NCBI GenBank assembly: GCA_964019335.1
Contig: OZ025657.1
Coordinates: 62,001 to 126,000, forward strand
DNA: 64,000 nt
Origin: Diplonema japonicum
Taxonomy: Eukaryota; Euglenozoa; Diplonemea; Diplonemida; Diplonemidae
Reading direction: 5' to 3'
The position numbers and the translations under genes were made by a program. Below, one piece after another: positions 11,604 through 22,101 of the stretch. Every line of letters starts with the position of its first letter. Positions within the stretch are counted from its first letter, which is position 1. The notes under the pieces are model-generated. The model was not told where the DNA came from. It saw only the letters and a list, made by a program, of their open reading frames with translations, and did not search any database.

Positions 11604-12670
11604 TCACATTGCAGGCATAAATGATGAGTCATAGGTAGGTGCCATGATGGGGCCGAGGTGAGGATGATCGATATGGCTGGAGGGCGGGGGCGAAGAGGAG
11701 TAGTTTGTGGGTGAGGGTGACATGTCACGGCGAGGCGGCGAGGAGCTCTGGGGGCGGCGGGTTGGGCTGCGGGAAGGGCTGCTCGGAGCGGCTATGTGAT
11801 TCCTGTCCAAAGGAAGAGGGCTCAGCAGCATGCGCGACTGAGCGCTGGGAGACACTGACCGAGGCTGGGGCCTCCTCTGTGGAGGGGTTCTTCTCATCCC
11901 AGAACTAGCCATCTGCACTGGTACGTGCGACGGCACAGCGTGCACCCTCTTTGAACTAAGCTCCATCTGCACTGCGTTCTCCCTCACCTCCCTTCGCAAC
12001 ATCTCTAGCTCCTCCCTTTCATCCCTGCACAACTCTAGTGACCTCTGCACGGCAAGCAGCTGCTCCATCGCAGCATGCGTGTTTCTCAACGCCTCCTCAA
12101 TAGGTCCACCCATAGTCACGGGAGCACCTGAGTACAAGTGGCACAGCCCCACCTTCGACGCTGGCGTTGACATCAGCTCCAACTTCCACTCCTCGTTACC
12201 CACCACGATCTGCGAGAATAAAGTAACCTTCAACAGCATACCGTGAAACACGTAGTCCTCACGCCATCAATGGGGCCGACTTCTGCACCGGGACCCACCT
12301 TGTCCAGTCTCACGCCCTCAACATCTGTCGTCAGGTACACATAATCACTACCAGCTAGGTTTGGGTGCATCGACAGCACATCCACATGAGGCGATGTCCC
12401 CCGCAGGGAATCGTTCTGTTTGGGTGCGCATTAACAGGCACATACCTTCACTTGCCCCAGGAATCGGACGACCTGCGTGGCTCCTTGGGGGCTTAGCACT
12501 GTGTCGGTGCCAGGAGAGATTGGGAGGTCCTGTGGGGTGCCGTGCAAAAGAAAAGTCGCATACCAACAGAGCACCTGCTTCCAGCATCTGAGAATTCCAC
12601 ATTTTTTCTGTGTTTTAAATTTCTGCCCTTTCGCCACCCCCTGTGTAGTGGTCATGACATTGGCACCCAT
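11604..12670 (-). CDS. Unknown protein with coiled coil and Ser/Pro-rich tail
   Basis: Exons 12670-12446, 12415-12242 and 12209-11604 join in frame to 334 residues. Both introns (30 and 32 nt) start GTATG and end in CAG or GCAG. Residues 1-190 form a globular part I do not recognise. About 195-240 is a short coiled coil (ERDEREELEMLRREV type). The last 90 residues are Ser/Pro/Arg-rich with repeated R-x-x-S-P sites (RSVSPS, RRDMSPSP). Only 15 nt separate this start from the stop of the gene upstream, and they contain TTTATTTCAG, a good trans-splice acceptor. A further 34-nt GTATGC...CACAG intron could be called in exon 1, but the frame is open without it and it would change the start. No function can be assigned. 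Confidence 0.7.
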
Positions 12671-12685
12671 CCGACTGAAATAAAT

Positions 12686-13252
12686 TCAATTTAAGGCGAC
12701 GTGTGTCGTCCGCCCAAACACCATTCTCTCTGGATTAATAGGCGGTCGCTTCTTGTTAGCTACCACATAGGTGTAGAGATAGTACAGTGAAAAGCAGATA
12801 ATGAGTCCGTGGACTATATAGGCGAGAGCCCAGTGAAGCAGGTAATGGATAGTGATAGGCACGGGGCAGGGCGCGTGGGTGGTTTGCATGCAGTGTATAG
12901 TCCGAATGATCTCGCTGAGGAGAGATTGGGTGTCGGGGAGGCTGTCACCATAGTTGCGGACGACTGCCGCAAGAAAGAATAAGGAAACAACCTTAAGGGA
13001 AATAAAAAGACACTTGGCCCAGTGCCAAAGGAGGCTGCTCCATTTGATCGGGCGCACCACGTACTTAAACCGTTCCTTGCACACCGAGCACGCCATTGCG
13101 TCCTTCCACGAAACCCCATTTTCCAACCTGTGCACCACATACCGCCGTAGGCACCCTTGATGCTTCCATTGCAAAGTTCCCACGCAGTTGCACGCCGACC
13201 CCACCCACCCCGATTCGGTCTCGTCAGAGAAGCATATAGAACATTCAGGCAT
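12686..13252 (-). CDS. MARCH-type (RING-CH) membrane E3 ubiquitin ligase
   Basis: 188 residues, single exon. The N-terminus is a RING-CH finger: CSIC at residue 4, then C-x-C (SACNC), H-x2-C (HQGC) and C-x2-C (CSVC). Two hydrophobic segments follow, about residues 80-98 and 140-165, with a short charged tail. This is the compact MARCH/Doa10-like layout that ubiquitinates membrane proteins in the endomembrane system. The start ATG sits one base after a TTCATAG acceptor. The substrate and exact organelle cannot be read from sequence. Confidence 0.88.
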   Translation of the reverse strand: MPECSICFSDETESGWVGSACNCVGTLQWKHQGCLRRYVVHRLENGVSWKDAMACSVCKERFKYVVRPIKWSSLLWHWAKCLFISLKVVSLFFLAAVVRNYGDSLPDTQSLLSEIIRTIHCMQTTHAPCPVPITIHYLLHWALAYIVHGLIICFSLYYLYTYVVANKKRPPINPERMVFGRTTHVALN

Positions 13253-13334
13253 CCTATGAAGCGTTACAACGTCGCAATGCAGCCCTTGTCAAGCCCTATC
13301 AGCTATGTTGGGTGTGGAAACACCCTTCACTATC

Positions 13335-14804
13335 CTACCTGAGGGCTGAGATCCAAGGGTCGGTGTCGCACTTGTATTTCTTTTGCAACGACTCATTCCG
13401 CTTTGCAAACCAGTCGCTGTCGTGTAGACGCGTCAACGAAACAGGAGGGGGCGCAGGGGACTGTTGAGGGCTGCTAAGCTGATAACCCGTGGGTGACACG
13501 GCCACAGGAGCAGAGAGCCTCGCGACGATGGCATCAATGTCGGAAAGCGGCAGCTTTCGTTTGATTTCCAGTTGTTTCTCTTCTACTAGTTTCTTGTGGT
13601 AGCGTATGATGTATGGCTTGCGCGCGCGTGACTTCAGCGTGCGTACTTGCAACCTCTCAAGTAGGTTGTTTTTCTGTGTTGTGCTGATTACCTTCGGCTG
13701 TGTGACATCCTCTTCATAAGTCTCACGCTCTGTGCTGTGCAGGTGTGTGAAATACGAGTCGAGATCCTCCACTGTTCGGATCAGCCTCTTGGCGTAGAAC
13801 TTGCAGGGTATCAGCTCTCCTACGCTGACCTTCTTCATCCCCTTCTTCAGGCTCTGATAGTGTTCTAGTGCTTTCCCTTTCAGCACAAACCCATCGTGCC
13901 TGTACAACTTGTGGAGGCCCTTCGGTGACAGCCCGTCGCTGCTGCAGCCCACATCTATGCAAATGTCATCGAAGGTGTCGCTGCTGACATAGGTCGCCTC
14001 TGCATTCCGCAGCAGTTTGTTGAACTCCGCCCTGCACAACAGCCCGTCCCCGTCTACGTCGTACTTCATGAGAAGGTATGTACAGAACTGTGCATCTTTA
14101 TTCTTAGTGTTGTGGATGGACTTCAAGAGGTGTTCGGGGGCAGGGCGGGGCCTCTTGGGGGACGATATACGTTGTTCCTGGCTCTGGTGTTCTTCTAGAA
14201 AACTTTCGATTGAACGGATGGGGAAGTGGTTGAGCCGCTGGCGTTTCGTCTTGCGGGACGCTGTACGTGGGGACGCGAGAGGCGGCGTGGGGTAGGCCTC
14301 GTGGATGCAGCCCATGTCTCTGAGCTCGTTTGTGCAGATGGCAGACGCAGCAGCCTGCTTGGAGTCGGTGTAGGCGTAAGATATGTCGGTGTTTGTACCA
14401 CCCTCTGAGCACCAGTCCTCGAGGTAACCTTGAGGTATGTAAGGACGAAAGACAGTAGGGATCTGGGACTTCACCTTGGGGTTCATTCTAAGGATCTTGA
14501 TGGTCGCGTCCTCCGTCCACGTGGTTCCCATTGCGTCTGGTGTTGCTTGGATGGCGTTGCTAATCGATGTGCTCCATCCCTTCATCTCGTGAGGCATCTT
14601 CCCTGCAGCCTTCACTTTGCTCCTCACCGACACCCTCCCTCCTGTCCCGATTGTCCAGAACCCCCCCACAAGCCGCAGCACTTTGTCCTTCCTCTTCCAA
14701 TACACTCCCTTTTCATCCTTGCACAAAGCATACCTCCCCGAAACGTTGTATCCGATGCAATGCCCTCCATTAACCAACAGCCATTGTGGGGGTTGTGGCA
14801 CCAT
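13335..14804 (-). CDS. EF-hand protein with N-terminal G-Y/W domain
   Basis: 489 residues from ATG 14804, which follows a CACGCATAG acceptor by 15 nt; the open frame reaches 14987 but without support. Residues about 5-55 contain GRYALCKDEKG, then a W, then GGFWTIG, the same pattern as the start of the ankyrin protein at 2884-7098. One canonical EF-hand loop, DVDGDGLLCRAEF, lies at about residue 255, and a degenerate partner loop follows. The C-terminus is basic with short Pro-rich stretches. It is probably a Ca2+-responsive binding protein; role unknown. Confidence 0.8.
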   Translation of the reverse strand: MVPQPPQWLLVNGGHCIGYNVSGRYALCKDEKGVYWKRKDKVLRLVGGFWTIGTGGRVSVRSKVKAAGKMPHEMKGWSTSISNAIQATPDAMGTTWTEDATIKILRMNPKVKSQIPTVFRPYIPQGYLEDWCSEGGTNTDISYAYTDSKQAAASAICTNELRDMGCIHEAYPTPPLASPRTASRKTKRQRLNHFPIRSIESFLEEHQSQEQRISSPKRPRPAPEHLLKSIHNTKNKDAQFCTYLLMKYDVDGDGLLCRAEFNKLLRNAEATYVSSDTFDDICIDVGCSSDGLSPKGLHKLYRHDGFVLKGKALEHYQSLKKGMKKVSVGELIPCKFYAKRLIRTVEDLDSYFTHLHSTERETYEEDVTQPKVISTTQKNNLLERLQVRTLKSRARKPYIIRYHKKLVEEKQLEIKRKLPLSDIDAIVARLSAPVAVSPTGYQLSSPQQSPAPPPVSLTRLHDSDWFAKRNESLQKKYKCDTDPWISALR

Positions 14805-15210
14805 TTTTTTTGTCCCCTTCCTATGCGTGGGGTGAGGAATCACACAACAGTACCAATAATTTCCCCCTTCCACACTGAAACCTGGGACACATAACCCCCT
14901 TACAACACAATAGGTCTTTCCTCGTTTCGTTGCCCGCTCTTCGAAAGGCTGAATGGGGAACGGAAATAATTGTGCTGGCCAAGGCAACTTGCAATTGTGG
15001 ATCCCATCAAAAAAAGAAGGGGGAAAAAAAAAAGAAAAGAACAGGTGTGCGAGAGAAGGGGGAAAGTGGAACCAGAAAGGGAAAGACCATTTCTTTCTCC
15101 ATTCTCTCTTTCTTTAGAACACGGTGTTAACGTAACAGAAAACGGTTGGAGGGGTGAAAAGAAAAAAAAATCATGGCACACGGGGGGACGGGGTAGAATG
15201 AACAGCCCTC
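14805..15210. other. Intergenic between FAM91 and the EF-hand gene
   Basis: No gene. A-rich on the plus strand (pyrimidine-rich in the sense of transcription), consistent with the FAM91 3' UTR followed by the trans-splice region of the EF-hand gene. Confidence 0.5.
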
Positions 15211-18200
15211 TTATTCGATCTTCCAGGGGCGAACTGATGAACCATCGAAGTACAAAGATTGGGAAGGGAAGGGCACAGAGGTTTGGCGCTTGGAGGACAT
15301 CGGGGACCTGAATGGAGTGCAATGTGAAAAAAGAGCATACTTCTCGATGTATCCATCTTGCATAAGGGGGCGACCTCCTATTATTTGCGAATCAACAAAA
15401 TTGATGAACCTCAAGGTGAGCTTCTGCATGTTGACAGTGTGCTTGTCCATGTTCGTTTGCGTCAGAAGCTTGAAAGTATTCATCTGCTCAATGACATCAC
15501 CAGTCAGCTTCGGGTTGAAGACTGGTATACCAAAGCACAGCCCTTGCGGTACTACAGACAGCACTTCTGCGTCCACCATTGTTTGCTGTTGAGCCCCGTG
15601 TACAGGTGCGGGCAGCGCCCCTTCCCTCTCCAGCTTTTCTTCTTCCTCAACGATGAACGGGTTCGGGTGCTGCTTCCTCTTGAACCTCTCTTTGATGCTG
15701 TGAAATTCTTCATTCCGCTGCCTATAAAGTTCCGCCTTTCGCTCTTTCACACCAGTCGTGTTCACCTTACGCCTCTCGATTATCTTTAAAAAAGGAATTT
15801 AGAGAAAACCTTATTAAACAAAACACATACCAACTTGACATGCCCCACCGAGCACTGCAGACCAAACTCTTCTGTAAACCGGTTCATCAACAGGTCCTTC
15901 TGCTCATCTAACGACAAGCCGTTCATCCGCTCTCGCAAGCACGGTGCCTCCTCTTTCTCAGGCTGGTTCTCTTTGTCGGCAGTGGTTGTGTCGTCTTCAG
16001 GTTGTTCCTTGTCTTCTTTTTCCATGTTCAAAAAACTTGCTAACCCCTGAAGGGCAGGGTCAGCATGTTCTTCTGCTTGCAGAGGTTCCACCTTCTCCTC
16101 TTCACCTTTGCTTTCGCCGCTCTGCTCCTTCGCTGGCGACTCGGTATCAAGTTCTTTTTCTTCTCGTTCTTCTACCTTGCAATCATCTTCCTCAGCTTCC
16201 TTTTCCTCGACAGGAGGGGGCTTCCCGTGTGGGAATGGCATTGAGATCACTTCGAACCCTTTCCCCTTCTGATCATGAGGGACTAGCATGACAGGCTGCC
16301 ACTGCAGCTCTTCATTGATGCGCAGCAGGGCGTTCGATGTGTGCAAGACGATAGGGTGCGCGTCGAGAGTCCACGTGAACATCTCGATGCTCACGACGCC
16401 TGCTTCTCTTGAGAGACACGACGGCAGAGCACGCAGGTACACACCCCTGCGCAGGATGAGCATCTGGGGGCCTATGCCCGTCTGGCAGGCGATGAAGAGG
16501 CGGAACCAAGGAGACGCTACAAGCGTGATGGGATCACCGAAGTAGTTTCGCATGCAGCCCTTGGTGGCAAGCGGGCACGACAGGGGTGACATGCTGAACA
16601 CACAAGCGTAGTTCTTGTCCAGCACACGCATCTTCGTTTGTGGGTCCAGTGAATTAAGTGACTCGCTCTTCACCATGTCCAGCTTCCCATCGCATCCTTC
16701 GATATCCAGTGTCACGTTATGCCGCAGCCCCACAAGCACCTTCCGCAACGCCACGGCATGGTCGAAGTACTTCTTCACCTCACCTTCTTTCCCTTCGGAA
16801 GAAACACTGCTCAGCTGCTCCACCAACAAGCTCAACATCTCGTCCGTCATCTTCCCCGCCTCGAACAGCGTCACTGCATGGTCTTTCAGCACCCTGTCGT
16901 TTTGTGTTTTATTTACCGGTAAAGTCTTGTGCTAACTTTTGGCTACAAGCAGGAATTATACGGGTGAAGAAACAAAATGTCATTATTCCCAGCCTCCTTT
17001 TCAGCCTAAATCCAACCTAAAAGTGCCAGGTGTTATATTTAGCAAATAGGATTTTTCTCCGGGGGGTTCTATGAAGGAAAAGCAAGACTTTACATTAGAA
17101 ATCCGGAGCGTTGCATGCGGTAAGAGGTCGCAAGACGGGTGAACGACGAGAAGGGAGCTGGCTGGTTGGAAGCTCAAAGTTCGCCCTCCCTGAGAAAAGA
17201 GTGCAGACTTATAGTTGGGCGAGTCTTTGTGAAGAAGTGGGACCGAAACCGACGAAGCAGGGGGACACGCTTGCTTGGCTGAACCGGTTGAAGGAAGAAA
17301 AGCACTAGAAGTCAAATGCTGCTTCAAACACGGTGTTTTATTTACGAATCATACCCAAGATTCCCCATCATCAAGTACGCAGTCAGCTCGGAATCGAACA
17401 AGAAAGCAATTCTCTTCTTTCCGTCCTCCTCTTCTTCTTGGCTGCTAGTGGCCGTGCCTGTGTTGTTGCCAGAGTCAAGGTACTTTTCGATATGCCCCGA
17501 CCAGGTGGTGTCGAGCTTCCCTTCGTCGGCAAGGGACCTGAGGAGGGTGGTGCACTGCTTTTTGTAAGCCATCCCCAGACGGCAATAGATGGCAACTGCA
17601 TTGCGGATGTCCTCGATGTCCTTCTCAAGGACCTTGCTGAGCTGGCGGACAGAGGTTCGCTCGTCGATGGATACGAGGATGTCGTAGAGCAGCTTCTCGA
17701 AGGGGTCGCCTAGCGTGCGGTTCATCACGAAGTTGTGCAGAGGTGGGACCACGATGGTGTCGTCGTCGTCGATCTGGATGGTGGGGTACAAGAAGCCCTT
17801 GCGGTACAGGGAGTGCACGGCAGGGCGGTTGAGAAGGCAGGCTAGATACTCGCACCTAGTGGTCACCTCGTATTCTTTGCCAAGCGGGCGGCGTTGAGCC
17901 ACGCCGAGCTGAGATGCAGCACTGCTGGCGAACTTTGCAAATGCAGACTGCGAGGGGCTCTCAGGTGTAAAGCTCATGTCGTCGTGGCCTCGCATCATAG
18001 ACAGCACTTCGATCTCATCAGGGCTGCATTCTTTATATATCTTCTCACTGGAGGCAGTGATGATCATGGCCCACCACGGCTCGAGCGCCACGTCGCGAGA
18101 CATGGCTGCTGGCAGCGAGATGGACTTCGACTTGAACATCTTCTTAGCGCGTACCTTGTTCATGAGGTTGATGTACTGGTTCCGACCTATTCCTGTTAAA

Positions 18201-18589
18201 CGGAGGCAGTCTACAGCGGTGAAGTTGGGCAGTGCATCGTACGACTTCTCCGCCTTAACCATGTCGCTCAGGATGGTCTTGTAGTGTGTGAAGGGCATCA
18301 CCTTCACGTGCTGAAGGATCTGGAGATCGAACTTGTAAGGGTACATCAGATACCTCTCTCGGCAGATTTGCATCATCTTTGTGTAGTAATCTTTCTCAGA
18401 AAGCACCCGTCGCACGTCCCACGTGGCGCATCGCTCGTAGGGCCACTGGTTGGTTAGAGAATGGTTCAATAGCCGTGCTTCGTAGTCCCTGCTGCTCACT
18501 ACCCTCTTCATCTGCGGCTGAAGCTCTGCATACGGTAGCCCCCTTGATATGCTCTCGTTCAGCATTTCTTGTGCATTGAGCTGGTCCAT
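15211..18589 (-). CDS. FAM91 Golgi vesicle-tethering adaptor, four exons
   Basis: Exons 18589-17355, 16893-15831, 15783-15341 and 15307-15211 give 945 residues, versus about 838 for human FAM91A1. The N-terminal half matches strongly: EKSYDALPNFTAVDCLR, GIGRNQYI, VVPPLHNFVMNRTLGDPFE, RIAFLFDSELTAYLMMGN. Splicing a 461-nt intron then joins it to KDHAVTLFEAGK and YFDHAVALR, the exact next block of human FAM91A1. The C-terminus (LCFGIPVF...FPSQSLYFDG) also matches. A Glu-rich insert lies at about 650-770. In animals FAM91A1 binds TBC1D23 and the WDR11 complex to capture endosome-derived vesicles at the trans-Golgi. The two halves look like separate genes unless the 461-nt intron is recognised. 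Other introns are 47 nt (15784-15830) and 33 nt (15308-15340). Confidence 0.93.
16894..17354 (-). other. 461-nt intron of the FAM91 gene
   Basis: Donor GTATGATTCG, acceptor ACGACAG, phase 2; joining restores NLG-VLKDHAV. It is by far the longest intron in the window. I see no gene inside it. Confidence 0.85.
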
Positions 18590-19289
18590 CCCCTCTGCTA
18601 GGGGCCCCAACCCTCCCCTTCGAAAGACTGGTGACAAGTTTGAATGAAAAACGGGCAAAAAAAAGACAAACATAAAGAAAAAGAAACAAAAAAACTGTTG
18701 AGAGGCAGGCATGTTTATCCCTTACCCAATTCTTCTTTTCTTTTCTTTTCCCCTTCTTTCGTTAGGAATGGGAAAAAAAAAAAAAAAATGGAAAAAATGA
18801 ATTGAAATTGCCCTTTTTTTTCCTCTTTTTTTCTTTCTTCAATTGGCTTCGCTCGAGACAAGGCGTGAGGATTAAACGGGGAAAACAAAACCCTCAAAAC
18901 ACAAAGTACTCTTCTCGAAACTAAGCAGTTTTTTGTTAGCACAGGGGAGAAATAGAAAAGAAGATGAGATATATGGAGCTCACGCCCGCTGCTCTCATAT
19001 TCTATGCATCTATCTTAGTCTGCACAAAAAACCATCACTTCATCCTTAAACACAAAAGAGCATACCGCTTCATTTTGTTCCCTTTTTCTTTTTCCTTCAA
19101 GTTCTCTGATAGTCGATCAGCGTACCTTAAAGTACTGCTGACCTTTTGTTTCTTTCCAAGCAATTACAAGCTCGGCATGCTTGACGGCGACCTAAGGTGC
19201 ACATCAGCGCAACCAGCACATCCTATGTTCTCTGCAATTTCTGTGCGACACCAATAGAAATAATTTCGTTTCAAACAATATCGTTCCCA
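18590..19289. other. Intergenic between Rheb-like gene and FAM91
   Basis: Low-complexity T- and A-rich DNA with no ORF of coding character on either strand. It contains the 3' UTR of the Rheb-like gene and the FAM91 acceptor (CCCTAGCAG just before 18589). Confidence 0.5.
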
Positions 19290-20068
19290 CTACTGCACAA
19301 TACAAGAGGGACGCTGCTGAGGAGGCGCGGGGACGACAGGAGGAATGAACTGTTTTTTTTTTTTTTTTTTTTTTTTTTCTTTTTCAACTCCCCCCTCCAT
19401 ACTGTTTCGGTGTCGTCGTAAGCAGTGTCGATCTTGGAGAGAAGGAAGGAGAACAGCTGTGAGACGCCCTTGTTCGCCCGGGATGTGACCTCCTCATAGT
19501 GGCAGGCCCATTTAGATGCAAGGGCACGACCTTCTTCCTCGGACACTTCACGCTGGTCGATGAGGTCGATCTTATTAGCGACAAGAACAAAGGGAACAAG
19601 GGGGGTGTAGTTCCAGAGGTCCTGGTGGATCTTCTTGATCATATCGAAGCTGCATTTGTCAGTGACGGAATAGGTGAGCAAGTAGCCGTCTGTGCCTATA
19701 GTGTACTGCGGGTCGAAGAAACCACATTCGTCCTGCCCAACAGTGTCCAGTATGTGTATCAAGTAGTCGTGGCCATTGCGGTTCTCCACCTTGGATGAGG
19801 TTCTGTTCGTGGCTGGGTAGGCTTCATGGGAAAAGGTGCCTTGTGTGTATTGTTCTACGAGTGATGTCTTCCCTGTGTGTCTGTACCCGAAGATGCAGAG
19901 CTTTCTTTGCCGTATGAATGGTTCTTGCTTCCTTCTTATTGAGGACTGCTGTTCTTGAACCACCGCCCCAGCGTTTTTGAACGACAACTCACTCTCCGAA
20001 CTGTGCCCCACGCTCTGCGGTCTTTGCTTTAAATGATTTCCTCCATTATCCTGTGCCCCCTTCACCAT
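19290..20068 (-). CDS. Rheb-like small GTPase with CaaX box
   Basis: Exons 20068-19403 and 19349-19290, 241 residues. G1 is GYRHTGKTS (residues 61-69), with the Rheb-style residue pattern in place of the glycine-rich Ras loop. G3 is DTVGQDE (108-114), G4 NKID (165-168), G5 TSRA. The effector and core regions follow Rheb (GYLLTYSVTDKCSFDMIKKIH). Removing a 53-nt intron (GTATGG...AACAG) that contains a run of 26 A replaces a poly-lysine tail with PPQQRPSCIVQ and a stop. CIVQ is a canonical prenylation CaaX. A 50-residue N-terminal extension precedes the GTPase. Rheb activates TORC1 on endomembranes. The start follows a T26 tract and ACCCAG, a strong acceptor. Confidence 0.9.
19350..19402 (-). 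other. Intron with A26 homopolymer in the Rheb-like gene
   Basis: 53 nt on the sense strand: GTATGG, a G-rich stretch, then 26 A and CAG. Half of the intron is one homopolymer. Splicing is required to expose the CaaX C-terminus. Confidence 0.85.
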
Positions 20069-20335
20069 GTAATGTATGCCTGGGTAAAAAAAAAAAAAAA
20101 AAAAAAAAAAAGGCGTCGTTGTTCTTTATTTAAAAAAACAAATAAAAACAAAAAAGAGGAGGGCGATGGTAATAAAGACCCGTGTCTCAGTCTTCTTTCT
20201 TTTTCTTTTTTTTTTTTCTTCTTCTTCTCCCCCCTTTTTTAATTCTTCTTTTTCTTTCTTTTTTTTTTTCACACGAATGGAGATGTTCCATTATTCATTG
20301 GGGAAGGAAAAAAAAAAATAGCTATTTATTAAATG

Positions 20336-20449
20336 AAAATCAGATAGCCTGATTTCACGCGTGGGGTCCCCTTTTTGACGAGCGAAGCGAGTGAAGTAAA
20401 AAAACGAGTCAAAAAGGGGACCCCACAAGTGAAATCATGCTCTGATTTT
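20336..20449. repeat. Long imperfect palindrome (hairpin element)
   Basis: The inner arms 20350-20379 and 20408-20437 are 30 nt and complementary except for two positions (core GTGGGGTCCCCTTTTTGAC). Outer arms AAAATCAGA (20336-20344) and TCTGATTTT (20441-20449) extend it with a short bulge. The loop is about 28 nt. It has no coding potential. It could be a foldback transposon remnant or a processing or termination structure. Confidence 0.85.
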
Positions 20450-20462
20450 ATTCAATACTGCA

Positions 20463-20917
20463 TTTTATTTAATGATGAGCTGCTCTCGAAAAGAATTTAG
20501 GTGCTAAGCGTGGCTTCGCTGCTGCCTGCTTGTAGCGGCGCAATGCGCGATTGTAGCGGCGCAATGCGTCTTTACTGAACACGGTACTGGGTTTGGTATG
20601 ATCAATTCGGCGAATTGATGTTGACGTTTATGTCAAACGTGATTCTGTGCACTGCTGAAGAAGTGGGCTGTGTCGAAGGGGGCAGGGCTGAAGGGGCGTG
20701 GGTTTGATCGAGTGGTAGGTGCAAAACCTCTCCCACTCCTTCTTGTAGGCTACCTGATTTTCACGCCCAGCAAAATCAGCAACAACGTTTGGCTTAAAAA
20801 CATGAGGAAAAAATCAGATACTTTATTTGCCCAGGTCTGGGCGTGAAATAAAGTGAAACCTGATTTATATCTTCCGGCCTAAATTCTTTGAGAGAGCGTG
20901 CTCAGAATTAAATAAAA
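20463..20917. mobile_element. MITE-like element with about 38-nt terminal inverted repeats
   Basis: The left end 20463-20501 (TTTATTTAATGATGAGC...AAGAATTTAGG) matches the reverse complement of the right end 20878-20917 at most positions. Inside is a second perfect inverted repeat, TTTCACGCCCAG at 20759-20770 and CTGGGCGTGAAA at 20837-20848. The motif CTGATTT with CACG also occurs in the neighbouring palindrome at 20349, so the two are related. No ORF is present, so it would be non-autonomous. I could not identify a target-site duplication. Confidence 0.65.
20530..20568. repeat. Tandem 21-nt duplication inside the MITE-like element
   Basis: TTGTAGCGGCGCAATGCG occurs twice in direct orientation (20530-20547 and 20551-20568). 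A short perfect hairpin built on ATCAATTCG/CGAATTGAT lies just downstream, near 20601-20619. Confidence 0.8.
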
Positions 20918-21038
20918 GAAGAAAAAAAAGAGAAGGAAAAAAAAAAAAGAAGAAAGCCGGGGGATTCTTTCCAGTGCTTTCTCCTTCGTTTTTTTCTTCT
21001 TTCTTTCTTTCGTTCTTTTTTTCTCCCCCTCCCTCTCT

Positions 21039-21614
21039 TTATAGTCTCCCTAGGTAAAAAAGAAATCTGTTAACACCCAAGACGAACAAAGAGATGTTAT
21101 CCATGACCATTACTGAGGATCTTCTTAAAGGACTGACTTGATCTTGCTTAGTCTTCTGAGTCATCTTTAAAAAAGTTGTCTCGATTTTAGTGGTGCCATG
21201 CAGTATGTGACACAGCGGCCACCCTTGTGAAACTTCGCCCCGAAGCCTCCCAAGTCCCCTGTGGTCCCGTAGAAAGTAAAAGTGGAGAGGTAAAGAAAGC
21301 TTGGAAATTGAAATAGGGAGAGGGGCCACAGAAGCAATTAAACACCAACTGGAGAGTTGTGGGAGGCTTGCTTCACTGGCACGATGCCGCGGGGAGGCTA
21401 CTTGCCTGACCTGGTGAAGCCACCTCCTTGTTCGATGTAATGGGATAAGGGACTCTCCGTTGAGGGCGATGCTAACTGGCGCCACGCGTAGGGTGGGCTC
21501 TCCACCCCCGTCCAGGTTTCCCCACGTGTACGGCTTTAGAACGAGAGTTTCCCTTTCGCTTGTGTTTCTCCAAACCACAATTACCAGGAACCACCACAGG
21601 GAGGTTGGAAACAT
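21039..21614 (-). other. Open frame of unknown status
   Basis: 191 codons without interruption, of moderate GC content between very AT-rich flanks. The product has no domain I recognise and is rich in Trp, Arg and Leu. The first 90 codons look more coding-like than the rest. It may be a small lineage-specific gene, a non-coding RNA locus or chance. The remaining DNA between 20069 and 22028, apart from the two repeat elements, is poly-purine/poly-pyrimidine. Confidence 0.25.
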
Positions 21615-22028
21615 TGGTCCCCCCCAAAAAAAAAAAAAGCATTTCTAAGTAACACAATCATCAAGGCCAAATAAGAATGTCCCCTCCTTTTTCTCTTGGA
21701 CGAAAAAGGACCATAGGGATTTACAGTATTCAACAAAAAAAAAAGGCTTTAATAACAAAAAAAGAATGTAACAGAAAACATAACAGCGATAGTATGAAAA
21801 GGTAATAATAATAAAAAAAAGGAGGAGAAAAGAGAAAAGAGTAAGAAGAACAAAAAAAGGGGGGTAATCAAATATGCGAGCCTGCGCATACCCTTGCGGG
21901 GAAATAAAGCCCGGTAAAAAAAATCGAATACGGGGGGGGGGAGCATTTTTTTCTTTCCTCATAAAAGGGAGAATTCATATTGCGTCTCCGCCCCCCCCCC
22001 CCCCCCACCTCTTGGGTAGCAAGCACAA

Positions 22029-22060
22029 TTACAATTTCAAGTAATTTTCCTCGATTCTGT

Positions 22061-22101
<41 letters not shown>

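Noticed and set aside
12506-12564. 34-nt GTATGC...CACAG intron in exon 1 of the S/P-rich gene
   Set aside because: Possible, but the unspliced frame is open and starts right after a good acceptor; splicing would need another start at 12602.
21160-21620. Possible structured RNA (SRP, 5S or RNase P)
   Set aside because: I looked on both strands for the conserved SRP domain IV, 5S core and TPsiC box; none is present.
22062-22101. Poly-lysine tract as part of a protein
   Set aside because: The codons come from an A40 run flanked by GTGTG and CACAG; splicing gives a short clean C-terminus.
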